A DNA stretch of 52,419 nt from Sphingopyxis sp. L1A2A (GTDB lineage Bacteria > Pseudomonadota > Alphaproteobacteria > Sphingomonadales > Sphingomonadaceae). This document shows positions 25,581 to 33,968 of this stretch, one piece after another. The stretch covers positions 1-52,419 of the forward strand of contig NZ_SCOT01000020.1 of NCBI RefSeq assembly GCF_005502465.1, in the 5' to 3' direction. How positions within the stretch are numbered: the stretch's first letter is position 1; the number at the start of each line of letters is the position of its first letter. Made by a program: the position numbers and the translations under genes. The notes beneath the pieces were generated by a model that saw only the letters and a list, made by a program, of their open reading frames with translations, ran no database searches and was not told the origin of the DNA.

Positions 25581-26068
25581 GCCACCCCGAAATCACCCTG
25601 ATCCTCGCGCGCGCCGCCAATGGCGTGGTCGGCGCGAACGGCAAAATGCCCTGGCACCTGCCCGCCGATCTGCGCCGCTTCAAACAGCTGACGATGGGGC
25701 GCCCGATGATCATGGGGCGCAAGACGTTCGACAGCCTGCCCGCGGTGCTCGAAGGGCGGCGCCACATCGTCCTGACCCGCGATGCCGACTGGCACGACGA
25801 AGGCGCCGAGCCCGTCGCAAGTGTCGAGGAGGCGCTGAAACTCGCCAATGCCCCGCATGTCATGGTGATCGGCGGCGCCGAAATCTACCGCCTGTTCCTC
25901 CCCCTCGCCGACCGCATCGAGCTGACCGAAGTCGCGCTTGAGCCCCAGGGCGACGCGGTGATCGCCTATCCCGATACCGGGGCATGGCGCGAAGTGGCGC
26001 GCGACGATCATCCCGCCGACGATGCCGGGCGCCCCGCGTACAGCTTCGTCACGCTGACAAGGACATAG
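25577..26068 (+). CDS. folA: Dihydrofolate reductase
   Basis: Reduces dihydrofolate with NADPH for thymidylate and purine one-carbon metabolism. The 163-residue protein has PEITLILARAANGVVGANGK, the catalytic-region MPWHLPADLRRFKQLTMGRP, the NADPH segment MIMGRKTFDSLP and IGGAEIYRLFLPLADR. Its start overlaps the purK stop by ATGA, placing folate reduction in the same transcript as purine synthesis. Length is normal for chromosomal DHFR; no unusual resistance features are seen. Confidence 0.95.
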   Translation: MSHPEITLILARAANGVVGANGKMPWHLPADLRRFKQLTMGRPMIMGRKTFDSLPAVLEGRRHIVLTRDADWHDEGAEPVASVEEALKLANAPHVMVIGGAEIYRLFLPLADRIELTEVALEPQGDAVIAYPDTGAWREVARDDHPADDAGRPAYSFVTLTRT

Positions 26069-26070
26069 AC

Positions 26071-27252
26071 ATGCGCCGCTGGCTGACCGCTATCCTGCTC
26101 GTCGTCGCACTCGCCGCCATCGCCTTTTTCTTGGCTGCCCCCGGCGTCATCGAGCGCGGCACCAACCAGATCGACGGCAAGCCGCTCCCCACGGTGAGCG
26201 AACGCGCCAAGGCACTCCACGCGACGCTGACGATCGTCGACCTGCACAGCGACACGTTACTGTGGAAACGGAGCATCCTCGACCGCGCCGACCGCGGCCA
26301 TATGGACCTGCCCCGGCTCGAGGACGGCAATGTCGCGCTGCAAGTCCTGGCCAGCACCACCAAATCGCCCAAGGGCCAGAATTACGATGCGAACAGCGGC
26401 GACACCGACAATATCACCAGCCTGGTGATCGCGCAGTTGCAGCCGGTGCGGACATGGACCTCGCTGCTCGAACGCTCGCTGTGGCATGCGACAAAGCTGC
26501 ACCGCGCCGCCGCGGCGTCGGACGGCAAGCTGCGCGCGGTCGCCACCGCCGCCGATCTCGATGCGCTGCTCGCGGCACGGCGCGGCAAGCCGCTCGCCAC
26601 CGGCGCGATGCTCAGCATCGAGGGGTTGCATCCGCTCGAAGGCCGGCTCGCCAACCTCGACAAACTCTACGCCGCGGGGTTCCGCATGGCGGGGCTCACC
26701 CATTTCTTCGACAACGACCTCGCCGGATCGATGCATGGGCTCAAGAAAGGCGGGCTCACGCCGTTCGGACGCCAAGTCGTCACCGCGATGGAGGCGAAGG
26801 GCATGGTCGTCGACATCGCGCATTGCTCGAACGCCTGCGTCGCCGACATCCTCAATATGGCGCGCCGCCCGGTGGTATCGAGCCATGGCGGGGTGCAGGC
26901 GACGTGCAAGGTCAACCGCAACCTGTCGGACGAGCAGATTCGCGGCGTCGCGGCGACCGGCGGCCTCGTCGGTATCGGCTATTGGGACGCCGCGATCTGC
27001 GACACATCGCCCGCCAGCATCGCCAAGGCGATGAAGCATGTCCGCGACCTTGTCGGCATCCAGCATGTCGCGCTCGGCAGCGATTATGACGGCGCCACCA
27101 CGGTGCGCTTCGACACGTCGAAACTGGCGCAGGTGACGCAGGCGCTGATCGACGCGGGGTTCAGCGACGACGAAATCCGCGCCGCGATGGGCGGCAACGC
27201 GGTTCGCGTGCTCAGTGCCGGCCTCGTCCCGCTAACGCCTCCGGCGCCATGA
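26071..27252 (+). CDS. Membrane dipeptidase, peptidase family M19
   Basis: A 393-residue zinc dipeptidase of the renal-dipeptidase type. An N-terminal anchor or signal (MRRWLTAILLVVALAAIAFF) is followed by a metallo-hydrolase barrel. Candidate ligands are in VDLHSDTL (HxD), LSIEGLHPLEG (Glu), DIAHCSNA and VSSHGG (His), and GSDYDGAT (Asp). It would act in the periplasm or outer membrane side on dipeptides. It starts 2 bp after folA and its stop overlaps ribF (ATGA), so it is part of the same run. Whether this coupling has metabolic meaning is unknown. Confidence 0.9.
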   Translation: MRRWLTAILLVVALAAIAFFLAAPGVIERGTNQIDGKPLPTVSERAKALHATLTIVDLHSDTLLWKRSILDRADRGHMDLPRLEDGNVALQVLASTTKSPKGQNYDANSGDTDNITSLVIAQLQPVRTWTSLLERSLWHATKLHRAAAASDGKLRAVATAADLDALLAARRGKPLATGAMLSIEGLHPLEGRLANLDKLYAAGFRMAGLTHFFDNDLAGSMHGLKKGGLTPFGRQVVTAMEAKGMVVDIAHCSNACVADILNMARRPVVSSHGGVQATCKVNRNLSDEQIRGVAATGGLVGIGYWDAAICDTSPASIAKAMKHVRDLVGIQHVALGSDYDGATTVRFDTSKLAQVTQALIDAGFSDDEIRAAMGGNAVRVLSAGLVPLTPPAP

Positions 27253-28178
27253 TCCGCCTCGACGGCCACACGCACATCGAGGGCCCGCTGCGCGGCGGGG
27301 TCATCGCGCTTGGCAATTTCGACGGCTTCCATGCCGGGCATCAGGCGGTCGTCGGCCGAGCCGTGCGCCATGCGCGCGACGAGGATCGCCCCGCGATCGT
27401 CGCCACCTTCGACCCGCATCCGGTGCGCTTCTTCAAGCCCGACGTGCCGCCCTTTCGCCTCACCACGCTCGACCAAAGGCAGGAATTGTTCGCCGCCGCG
27501 GGCGCCGACGCGATGCTCGTCCTGCCCTTCGACGCCGCGCTCGCGGGGACGAGCGCCGAGGATTTCATCACCGACCTGCTGCTGGGTCGCTACGGCGCCG
27601 CCGGGGTCGTGACCGGCAGCGATTTCGTGTTCGGCAAGGGCCGCGGCGGCGATGTCGTGACGCTGGCCGACCACGCCCGCCGCCGCGGCTTCTTCACCGA
27701 AATGGTCGCCCCGGTCGACGACGCCGAGGAGGTGATCTCATCGAGCCGCATCCGCGAGGCGCTGCAAGCGGGCGACTGCGCCACCGCCGCGCGCCTGCTC
27801 ACCCGCCCCTTCACCGTGCGCGGGCGGGTCGAACATGGCGACAAGAACGGCCGCCTGCTTGGCTTTCCCACCGCCAATATCGACATGGGCAATTACCTGC
27901 GCCCGCGCTACGGCATCTATGCGGTGACCGGAAAACTCCCCGACGGCCGCATCCTGAAAGGCGCCGCCAACCTCGGCATCCGCCCCAGCTTCGACCCGCC
28001 GAAGGAGCTGCTCGAACCGCATTTCTTCGATTTTGCCGAGGATCTGTACGGACAGGACATCGACGTCGCCTTCCACGCCTTCATCCGGCCCGAGGCGAAA
28101 TATGACAGCATGGACGCGCTGATGGCGCAGATTGCCAAGGATTGCGATGCGGCCAATGGACTGCTCGCCGATCTATAA
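27249..28178 (+). CDS. ribF: Bifunctional riboflavin kinase/FAD synthetase
   Basis: Makes FMN and FAD from riboflavin in the cytoplasm. The 309-residue protein has the nucleotidyltransferase domain with IALGNFDGFHAGHQAVVG and VVTGSDFVFGKGRGGDV, and SSSRIREALQAGD. The C-terminal riboflavin-kinase domain follows (VEHGDKNGRLLGFPTANIDM, IYAVTG, GAANLGIRPSF). The start overlaps the dipeptidase stop by ATGA. No FMN riboswitch is visible upstream; expression follows the purE-led run. Confidence 0.95.
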   Translation: MIRLDGHTHIEGPLRGGVIALGNFDGFHAGHQAVVGRAVRHARDEDRPAIVATFDPHPVRFFKPDVPPFRLTTLDQRQELFAAAGADAMLVLPFDAALAGTSAEDFITDLLLGRYGAAGVVTGSDFVFGKGRGGDVVTLADHARRRGFFTEMVAPVDDAEEVISSSRIREALQAGDCATAARLLTRPFTVRGRVEHGDKNGRLLGFPTANIDMGNYLRPRYGIYAVTGKLPDGRILKGAANLGIRPSFDPPKELLEPHFFDFAEDLYGQDIDVAFHAFIRPEAKYDSMDALMAQIAKDCDAANGLLADL

Positions 28179-28183
28179 TTTCA

Positions 28184-28258
28184 TCGTCACCCCGGACTTG
28201 ATCCGGGGTCCATGCGGCGCCGCAGGAATGGACCCCGGATCAAGTCCGGGGTGACGAG
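28184..28258. repeat. Inverted repeat, family D
   Basis: CGTCACCCCGGACTTGATCC with GGGGTCCATG is mirrored by GGACCCCGGATCAAGTCCGG with GGTGACGA. It is a long near-perfect hairpin just after ribF, related to 41828-41940. Confidence 0.85.
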
Positions 28259-28266
28259 ATGGGGGA

Positions 28267-29316
28267 ATGATGACGAACGATCCGGATTGGGCATCAGCCC
28301 TCGAACCCCCGCCCAAAAAGCCGCTGCGCCGCGGCACCAAGATCGCGCTGTGGCTGTTCGCCGCCTTCGTCGCCTGGGCGGTGCTCAGCAACGCCAGCTG
28401 GCTCGCCCCCTCGCCCGATGGCAAACCCAAACTCATCGCGCACCGCGGCGTCTATCACCTCTATGACAAGCGCGCCGCGGTCGGCCGCGACACCTGCACC
28501 GCCGCCTTCGCCTATCCGCCGACGCATGAGATATTCGAAAACACGCCCGAATCGATGACATGGGCGGTCGGCCTTGGCGCCAACATGGTCGAGATCGACG
28601 TCGCGCCCACCAAGGACGGCCGCATGGTCCTCTTCCACGATTGGACCGTCGACTGCCGCACTGACGGCAAGGGCGCCACCCGCGACCTGACCTTGGCCGA
28701 GCTCAAGGCGCTCGACATCGGCTATGGTTACACCGCCGACGGCGGCCAGACCTTCCCGCTGCGCGGCAAGGGCGTCGGCAAGCTGCCGACCGTCGAGGAA
28801 GGCCTCGCGGCGCTGCCCGTCCACCCGATCCTGTTCAACTTCAAATCGAAAAACCCGCGCGAGGCCGACCAGCTGTTCGCGATCCTCAAAGCCGCGGGCC
28901 GCGACAGCCAACAACGCGGCGACGCCTTCTACGGCGCCGAACGTCCGGTCAAACGGATGCGCGAACTGCTGCCGAATAACTGGTCGTTCGACTTACGGCG
29001 CGAGGCGCTGGCCTGCTCAAAAGACTATGTGATGTACGGCTGGACCGGCATCGTCCCCGACAGCTGCCGAAACGGCGTGCTTGCGATCCCGATCAACTAT
29101 CAATGGGCGTATTGGGGCTGGCCCGACCGCCTGATCGCGCGCATGGACCGCGTCGGCGCGCGCGTCATCGTCTTCGGCCCCTATGAACGCGGCAAGTCGA
29201 ACGAAGGCCTGACCACCCCCCAGCAACTCGCCAAAATCCCCGCCAGCTTCAACGGCTATATCTGGGTCGAAGACATTCGTGCGGTGGGGCCAGCGCTAAG
29301 GTCGCGGCAGAAATAG
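28267..29316 (+). CDS. Glycerophosphodiester phosphodiesterase-family protein
   Basis: A 349-residue protein. An N-terminal transmembrane segment (KIALWLFAAFVAWAVLS) precedes a TIM-barrel GDPD domain. Catalytic-type motifs are AHRGVYH, IFENTPESM, MVEIDVAPTKDG and LFHDWTVDCRTDG, which together form the usual HR-E-ED-HD pattern. It likely cleaves phosphodiester lipids or head groups on the periplasmic side. It starts 9 bp after a family D hairpin and has its own leader. The C-terminal half (NGVLAIPINYQWAYWGWPDR) is longer than minimal GDPDs. Substrate unknown. Confidence 0.85.
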   Translation: MMTNDPDWASALEPPPKKPLRRGTKIALWLFAAFVAWAVLSNASWLAPSPDGKPKLIAHRGVYHLYDKRAAVGRDTCTAAFAYPPTHEIFENTPESMTWAVGLGANMVEIDVAPTKDGRMVLFHDWTVDCRTDGKGATRDLTLAELKALDIGYGYTADGGQTFPLRGKGVGKLPTVEEGLAALPVHPILFNFKSKNPREADQLFAILKAAGRDSQQRGDAFYGAERPVKRMRELLPNNWSFDLRREALACSKDYVMYGWTGIVPDSCRNGVLAIPINYQWAYWGWPDRLIARMDRVGARVIVFGPYERGKSNEGLTTPQQLAKIPASFNGYIWVEDIRAVGPALRSRQK

Positions 29317-29321
29317 CCAAA

Positions 29322-29481
29322 CCCTCTCCCCTTGGGGGAGAGGGATGCGCAAGCTTGGCAGCTTGCTGCCTAGCTGAAGCTGGGTGAGGGCATGGACGCT
29401 TGCGTCAGCACACCCTCACCCGCTGCGACTAGCGAGCAAGCTCGCAAGTCTCACTGCCCTCTCCCCCAAGGGGAGAGGGAA
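29322..29481. repeat. Inverted repeat, family E (long form)
   Basis: CCCTCTCCCCTTGGGGGAGA on the left mirrors CCCTCTCCCCCAAGGGGAGA on the right. The inner parts include GGCAGCTTGCTGCCTAGC and CACCCTCACCCGCTGCGAC. The element lies between the GDPD and ileS genes, with its right arm 46 bp before ileS, where it could shape ileS expression. Confidence 0.8.
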
Positions 29482-29526
29482 ACCCGAGGTTTGCTCCCAC
29501 GCAAATCTGCGCTAAGCGCCGCCCCC

Positions 29527-32478
29527 ATGACCGACACGCCCGCACCCGAGCAACGCGACTATCGCGACACCGTCTTCCTGCCCAAGACCGACTTCCCGAT
29601 GAAGGCCGGCCTGCCGCAGAAGGAGCCGCTGATTCTCGCCAAATGGCTCGAGGGCAATCTCGAAGGCCAGATCCGCGCCGCGCGCGCCGGGCGCGACCAG
29701 TTCATCCTCCACGACGGCCCGCCCTACGCCAATGGCGACATGCACATCGGCCATGCGCTCAACCATATCCTGAAGGACATGGTCGTCCGCACCCAGACGC
29801 TGAAAGGCAAGGACGCGCCTTACGTCCCCGGCTGGGACTGCCACGGCCTGCCGATCGAGTGGAAGGTCGAGGAGCAGTATCGCAAGAAAAAGCTCAACAA
29901 GGATGAAGTGCCGGTCGAGGAATTCCGCGCCGAATGCCGCGCCTATGCGCAGCATTGGGTCGACACCCAGCGCGAGCAGCTGAAGCGTCTCGGCATCGGC
30001 GGCGACTGGGACCATCCGTACCTCACGATGGATTATGAGGCCGAGGCCACCATCGTCCGCGAGCTGCTCAAATTCGCCGCCAACGACATGCTCTATCGCG
30101 GCGCCAAGCCGGTGATGTGGTCGCCGGTCGAAAAAACCGCGCTCGCCGAAGCCGAGATCGAATATGAAGATATCGTCTCGACCCAGATCGACGTGCCTTT
30201 CAAGATCGTCGGCGGGCCGGATGGTCGGTTCGACGGTGTCCATGCGGTGATCTGGACAACGACCCCTTGGACTATTCCGGTCAATCAGGCGATCGCCTAC
30301 GGTCCTGACGTTGACTATGTCGTTTTGCACCTGAACGCTTGGCAGGGTGGTGAAAACAGTGGGAGCGGCGAACCGGCTCCAACCCATCTTCTTATCGCTC
30401 GCGATTTGGTTGAAGCGGTGAGCAAGCGATATAGGATCGATTCCTATTCAATCGATTGGGAGGGCAAAGGCTCGGAATTGGCAGGTGTGTCAGCCCGCCA
30501 TCCGATGCACGCGCTCGGCGGCTTTTTCGCGCGCCCGCGCCCCTTCCTCGCGGGCGATTTCGTCACCACCGACAGCGGCACCGGGCTCGTCCATATGTCG
30601 CCCGACCATGGCGAGGATGATTTCGACCTGTGCAAGGCGAACGGCATCGACCCCGTGTTCGCGGTCGAGGACGACGGCAAATATCGCGAAGACTGGGGCT
30701 GGCTCGGCGGTCAGGGGTCGGTAATCAATCCCAAGTTCAACGCCCCCGACGGCCCCATCTGCACCGACCTCCGCGAAGCCGGCGGACTGCTCGCCGCCAG
30801 CGCCGATTACAAGCACAGCTATCCGCACAGCTGGCGCTCGAAGGCGAAGGTCATCTATCGCTGCACCCCACAATGGTTCGTGCCGATGGACCGGGTGATG
30901 ACGCATATCGAGCCCAAGGCGCCGCGCGAGCAGCGCTGGGAAAGCGAAGGCGGCGCGATCAACCCCGCCGAGGAAGGCCTGTGCGCCGCGCCGACGCTGC
31001 GGCAGGCGGCGATGCACGCGATCGACCGCACCCGCTTCGTCCCCGAAAAGGGCCGCAACCGCATCGGCAGCATGGTCAAGGATCGCCCCGACTGGGTGCT
31101 CAGCCGCCAGCGCGCCTGGGGCGTGCCGATCACTTTGTTCGTCGACCGCAAGACCGGCCAATATCTCAACGACCCCATCGTCAACGACCGCATCGTCGCG
31201 GCGGTGAAGGCGGGCGGCGTCGACGCCTGGAGCGACGCACGCGCGCAAGAATATCTCGGTGACGCCTATGACGCCGCCGATTACGAGCGCATCGTCGACA
31301 TTCTCGACGTCTGGTTCGATTCGGGCTGCACCCACGCCTTCGTCCTCGAAAGCGGCCGCTGGCCCGCGCTCGTCCGCCACGACGGCGGCACCCACAGCGC
31401 CGACCTCTATCTCGAAGGCAGCGACCAGCATCGCGGCTGGTTCCAGTCGTCCTTGCTCGAAAGCTGCGGCACCCGCGGCCAGGCGCCGTACAAGGCGGTG
31501 CTGACCCACGGCTTCACGATGGACAGCAAGGGCCTCAAACAGTCGAAGTCGGTCGGCAACACCACCGATCCCGTGAAGGTGATGCAAACCAACGGCGCCG
31601 ACATCATCCGCCTGTGGGCGCTGAGCGTCGATTTTACCGAGGATCACCGCATCGGTGATGAAATCCTGAAAGGCGTCGCCGACCAGTATCGCAAGCTGCG
31701 CAACACCTTCCGCTACCTGCTGGGCGCGCTCGAAGGATTTAGCGAAGAGGAACGCGTTGCGGACGTCGCGGCGATGCCCGAGCTCGAACGCTATATGCTG
31801 TCGCTGCTCGCCGACCTCGACGCCAAACTGGCGCAGGCTGTCGATGATTTCGACTTCAACAGCTACACGCGCCTGCTCGCCGATTTCTGCAACGAAGACC
31901 TGTCGGCCTTCTATTTCGACATCCGCAAGGACAGCCTCTACTGCGACCTCGGCCCCGCCGAGCCGTTAGGGACAGCGAAGCGCCGTGCATACCGCACCGT
32001 GCTCGACACACTGTTCCACGCGCTGGTGCGCTATGCCGCCCCGGTGCTGGTGTTCACCAGCGAAGAAGTGTGGGGGACGCGCGATCCCGATGCGGGCAGC
32101 GTGCATCTGCTAGAGTGGCCCGAGCTTCCGGCATTCGAGCGCAACAAGGCACTTGTGATCCGCAATACAGAACTGCGCGCGCTGCGTGGACAAGTTACGG
32201 AAGCGATTGAACCCTTGCGCCGCGATAAGCAGGTTCGATCAAGCCTTGAGGCCGAAATCACGATGAGCGATCTCGACGTCATTCTTCAAGACTTGGACCG
32301 CAATCATCTCGCGGAAACATTCATCTCGGGGACCGTGCATCTGGTTCCGGGCCATGAAGGCATCACGATCACCCCCACCACCGACCACAAATGCGGCCGC
32401 TGCTGGCGCCACCTTCCCGAAGTTACCGAGGACGGCAACTTGTGCAATCGTTGTGACACGGTATTGAACCCGGCATGA
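29527..32478 (+). CDS. ileS: Isoleucyl-tRNA synthetase
   Basis: Class Ia synthetase of 983 residues. HIGH is at 73-76 (GDMHIGHALN) and the editing domain shows TTTPWTIP and DSGTGLVHMSPDHGEDDF. The C-terminal zinc cysteines are in KCGRCWRH and LCNRCD. The second signature is K671-Q-S-K-S675 where KMSKS is usual. Two stretches (about 30301-30480 and 32161-32340) have about 53-54% GC and unlike codon use compared with about 65% in 31021-31080; the first lies in the editing domain, the second in the C-terminal part. Start 29527 (MTDTPAPEQRDYRDTVFLPK) matches the family; the upstream frame is repeat DNA. The stop overlaps lspA. Confidence 0.96.
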   Translation: MTDTPAPEQRDYRDTVFLPKTDFPMKAGLPQKEPLILAKWLEGNLEGQIRAARAGRDQFILHDGPPYANGDMHIGHALNHILKDMVVRTQTLKGKDAPYVPGWDCHGLPIEWKVEEQYRKKKLNKDEVPVEEFRAECRAYAQHWVDTQREQLKRLGIGGDWDHPYLTMDYEAEATIVRELLKFAANDMLYRGAKPVMWSPVEKTALAEAEIEYEDIVSTQIDVPFKIVGGPDGRFDGVHAVIWTTTPWTIPVNQAIAYGPDVDYVVLHLNAWQGGENSGSGEPAPTHLLIARDLVEAVSKRYRIDSYSIDWEGKGSELAGVSARHPMHALGGFFARPRPFLAGDFVTTDSGTGLVHMSPDHGEDDFDLCKANGIDPVFAVEDDGKYREDWGWLGGQGSVINPKFNAPDGPICTDLREAGGLLAASADYKHSYPHSWRSKAKVIYRCTPQWFVPMDRVMTHIEPKAPREQRWESEGGAINPAEEGLCAAPTLRQAAMHAIDRTRFVPEKGRNRIGSMVKDRPDWVLSRQRAWGVPITLFVDRKTGQYLNDPIVNDRIVAAVKAGGVDAWSDARAQEYLGDAYDAADYERIVDILDVWFDSGCTHAFVLESGRWPALVRHDGGTHSADLYLEGSDQHRGWFQSSLLESCGTRGQAPYKAVLTHGFTMDSKGLKQSKSVGNTTDPVKVMQTNGADIIRLWALSVDFTEDHRIGDEILKGVADQYRKLRNTFRYLLGALEGFSEEERVADVAAMPELERYMLSLLADLDAKLAQAVDDFDFNSYTRLLADFCNEDLSAFYFDIRKDSLYCDLGPAEPLGTAKRRAYRTVLDTLFHALVRYAAPVLVFTSEEVWGTRDPDAGSVHLLEWPELPAFERNKALVIRNTELRALRGQVTEAIEPLRRDKQVRSSLEAEITMSDLDVILQDLDRNHLAETFISGTVHLVPGHEGITITPTTDHKCGRCWRHLPEVTEDGNLCNRCDTVLNPA

Positions 32479-32996
32479 CAAGCTCTCGTTCGCCGCACCT
32501 GCGTTTCGGCCTGTTGATCGCGGCCTTCGCCTTCCTGCTCGATCAGGTCACCAAGTGGGTGCTCATCACCCCGCTGTCGCTCGAAGCGAAGCGCGAGATC
32601 GAGCTGATCGACATCTTCAACCTGACCTGGGCCGAAAATTGCGGCATTTCGCTGTCGATGTTCGCCAATTGCACCGACACGACGCGCTGGACGCTGGTGG
32701 CGGTCACCGCACTGGTTGCGGGCGCGGTCGGCATCTGGATGACGCGCGAACAGGCCAAGGGCGACGTCATTGCGCTCGCGATGATCCTCGGCGGCGCGCT
32801 GGGCAATATCGTCGACCGGGTGCGCTATGGCTATGTCGTCGATTTTGCCGACCTGCATTTCGGCGATTTCCGACCTTTCATGATCTTTAACGTCGCCGAT
32901 GCGTGCATCACGCTCGGGGTGCTTTTGCTGGTTGCGCGCGCGCTGCTCTTCGGCGAAAAGGCGGCCAGCACGGACGGGTCGCCGTCCACCGATTAA
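32475..32996 (+). CDS. lspA: Lipoprotein signal peptidase II
   Basis: Cleaves prolipoprotein signal peptides in the inner membrane. The 173-residue protein has about four hydrophobic segments. The aspartate motifs are GGALGNIVDRVRYGYVVDF and FNVADACITLG, which carry the two catalytic Asp residues. NLTWAENCGISLSMF is the usual variant of the NxGxxF region. The start overlaps the ileS stop (ATGA), as in many proteobacteria. Downstream is a lipoprotein that may itself be a substrate. Confidence 0.95.
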   Translation: MTSSRSPHLRFGLLIAAFAFLLDQVTKWVLITPLSLEAKREIELIDIFNLTWAENCGISLSMFANCTDTTRWTLVAVTALVAGAVGIWMTREQAKGDVIALAMILGGALGNIVDRVRYGYVVDFADLHFGDFRPFMIFNVADACITLGVLLLVARALLFGEKAASTDGSPSTD

Positions 32997-33019
32997 CGGG
33001 GCGCATAGGAGTTTTTACA

Positions 33020-33439
33020 GTGAACCGGACCACCGCCATCCTGGCCGCCTCGATTCTGGCCACCACCCTGTCGGCCTGCGGGTCGAACAATCTGTTCAAC
33101 CGCGACCGCCCCGATGAATTTGCGGTGTCGCGTCAGGCGCCGCTCGTCGTGCCGCCCGATTTCGCGCTGACCCCGCCCGCTCCCGGCACCGCGCGTCCCG
33201 GTGGCGAAACGACCGCGGAGCAGACGCTGCGCGCGCTGTTCGGCGGCCCCTCGGCCCGCAGCCCCAACGAAGCGGCGGTGATCAGCAGCGCCGACGGCGC
33301 CCGCGCCGACCCCGGCATCCGCAGCCAGGTCGGCAGCCCTGACACGCAGGTCGTCGACAAGGGCCTGGTCACCCGCGACATCCTCGCCGCCCCCGAAGGC
33401 GACGGCCGCGACGCGCAGGCGGCGATCCCGGGGGCGTAA
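33020..33439 (+). CDS. BamF-like (DUF3035) outer-membrane lipoprotein
   Basis: A 139-residue lipoprotein. The signal peptide ends with LSAC and the body has NLFNRDRPDEFAVSRQAPLV and PPDFALTPPAPG, the conserved region of the DUF3035 family renamed after BamF of the alphaproteobacterial beta-barrel assembly complex. GTG at 33020 is the start; it is preceded by AGGAG and fits the signal peptide. It follows lspA by 23 bp and is probably cotranscribed. A structural role in outer-membrane assembly is inferred from the family name. Confidence 0.8.
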   Translation: MNRTTAILAASILATTLSACGSNNLFNRDRPDEFAVSRQAPLVVPPDFALTPPAPGTARPGGETTAEQTLRALFGGPSARSPNEAAVISSADGARADPGIRSQVGSPDTQVVDKGLVTRDILAAPEGDGRDAQAAIPGA

Positions 33440-33470
33440 GGCAACCCGTCATCTTGCAAAATTGGCAAAT

Positions 33471-33490
33471 TCGCTATACATGTATAGCGA
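33471..33490. promoter_or_regulatory. Perfect 20-bp palindromic operator before relB
   Basis: TCGCTATACATGTATAGCGA is a perfect palindrome 12 bp upstream of the relB start. It includes a -10-like TATACA, with TTGCAA 15 bp upstream. It is the expected site for autoregulation by a RelB dimer, alone or with RelE. Confidence 0.8.
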
Positions 33491-33502
33491 AGGAGCGCTG
33501 CC

Positions 33503-33721
33503 ATGTTAGCCATTCGCCTCGACAAGGAACTCGAAGAACGGCTATCCACCGCGGCCAAGCGGTCGGGCCGGACCAAGACCGCGCTCGCGCGCAAGGCGAT
33601 CGAGGAATATATCGAAGACCTCGAAGATATTGCGCTGCTCGAAGAGGCGCTCACGAATTATGATCCCAGCAAGAATATTTCGATGGAGCAGATGAGGCGG
33701 GAACTTGGCCTGGAAGCTTGA
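33503..33721 (+). CDS. relB: RelB/DinJ-like antitoxin
   Basis: A 72-residue antitoxin. The N-terminal ribbon-helix-helix (MLAIRLDKELEERLSTAAKR, then TKTALARKAIEEYIEDLED) should bind DNA and dimerise. The acidic C-terminal tail (LEEALTNYDPSKNISMEQMR) should wrap the toxin. AAGGAGCG precedes the ATG. It overlaps the relE frame by 17 bp. The palindrome at 33471-33490 is the likely autoregulatory site. Symbol is used in the family sense. Confidence 0.87.
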   Translation: MLAIRLDKELEERLSTAAKRSGRTKTALARKAIEEYIEDLEDIALLEEALTNYDPSKNISMEQMRRELGLEA

Positions 33722-33968
33722 GGTCTCGGACCAAGCACGCAAACAGCTTCGCAAGATCGACACGAAGCAAGCAGACCGCATCACTCAGACCATGACCGAT
33801 GTGGCGCAGTTGGATAACCCACGCCAACGCGGACATGCGCTGGCTGGCGACTATGGCGGGCATTGGCGCTACCGCATCGGCGACTATCGTGTGATCGCGA
33901 AAATAGAGGACGGCCGAATGGTCATCATCGTAGTCACCATTGGTCACCGCCGCGAAGTGTATCGATGA
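33705..33968 (+). CDS. relE: RelE/ParE-family toxin
   Basis: An 87-residue small basic protein (WKLEVSDQARKQLRKIDTKQ, HALAGDYGGHWRYRIGDYRV, IVVTIGHRREVYR). This is the compact RelE fold, likely a ribosome-dependent mRNA interferase. The reading frame has no ATG near its expected start; TTG at 33705 (with GAGGCGGGAAC upstream) begins MAWKLEV and overlaps relB. The stop overlaps the next gene's ATG (ATGA), so a third gene is coupled to the pair. Family members may also be ParE-like; RelE is favoured by the R-Y-R-I-G-D-Y-R core. Confidence 0.88.
   Translation: MAWKLEVSDQARKQLRKIDTKQADRITQTMTDVAQLDNPRQRGHALAGDYGGHWRYRIGDYRVIAKIEDGRMVIIVVTIGHRREVYR

Noticed and set aside
29482..29526. T-box leader for ileS
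   Set aside because: Only 45 bp separate the family E repeat from the start codon, and no T-box stem or specifier structure is visible.
33705..33968. ParE gyrase-targeting toxin
   Set aside because: ParE cannot be fully excluded, but the RYRIGDYRV core and RelB-like partner favour the RelE branch.
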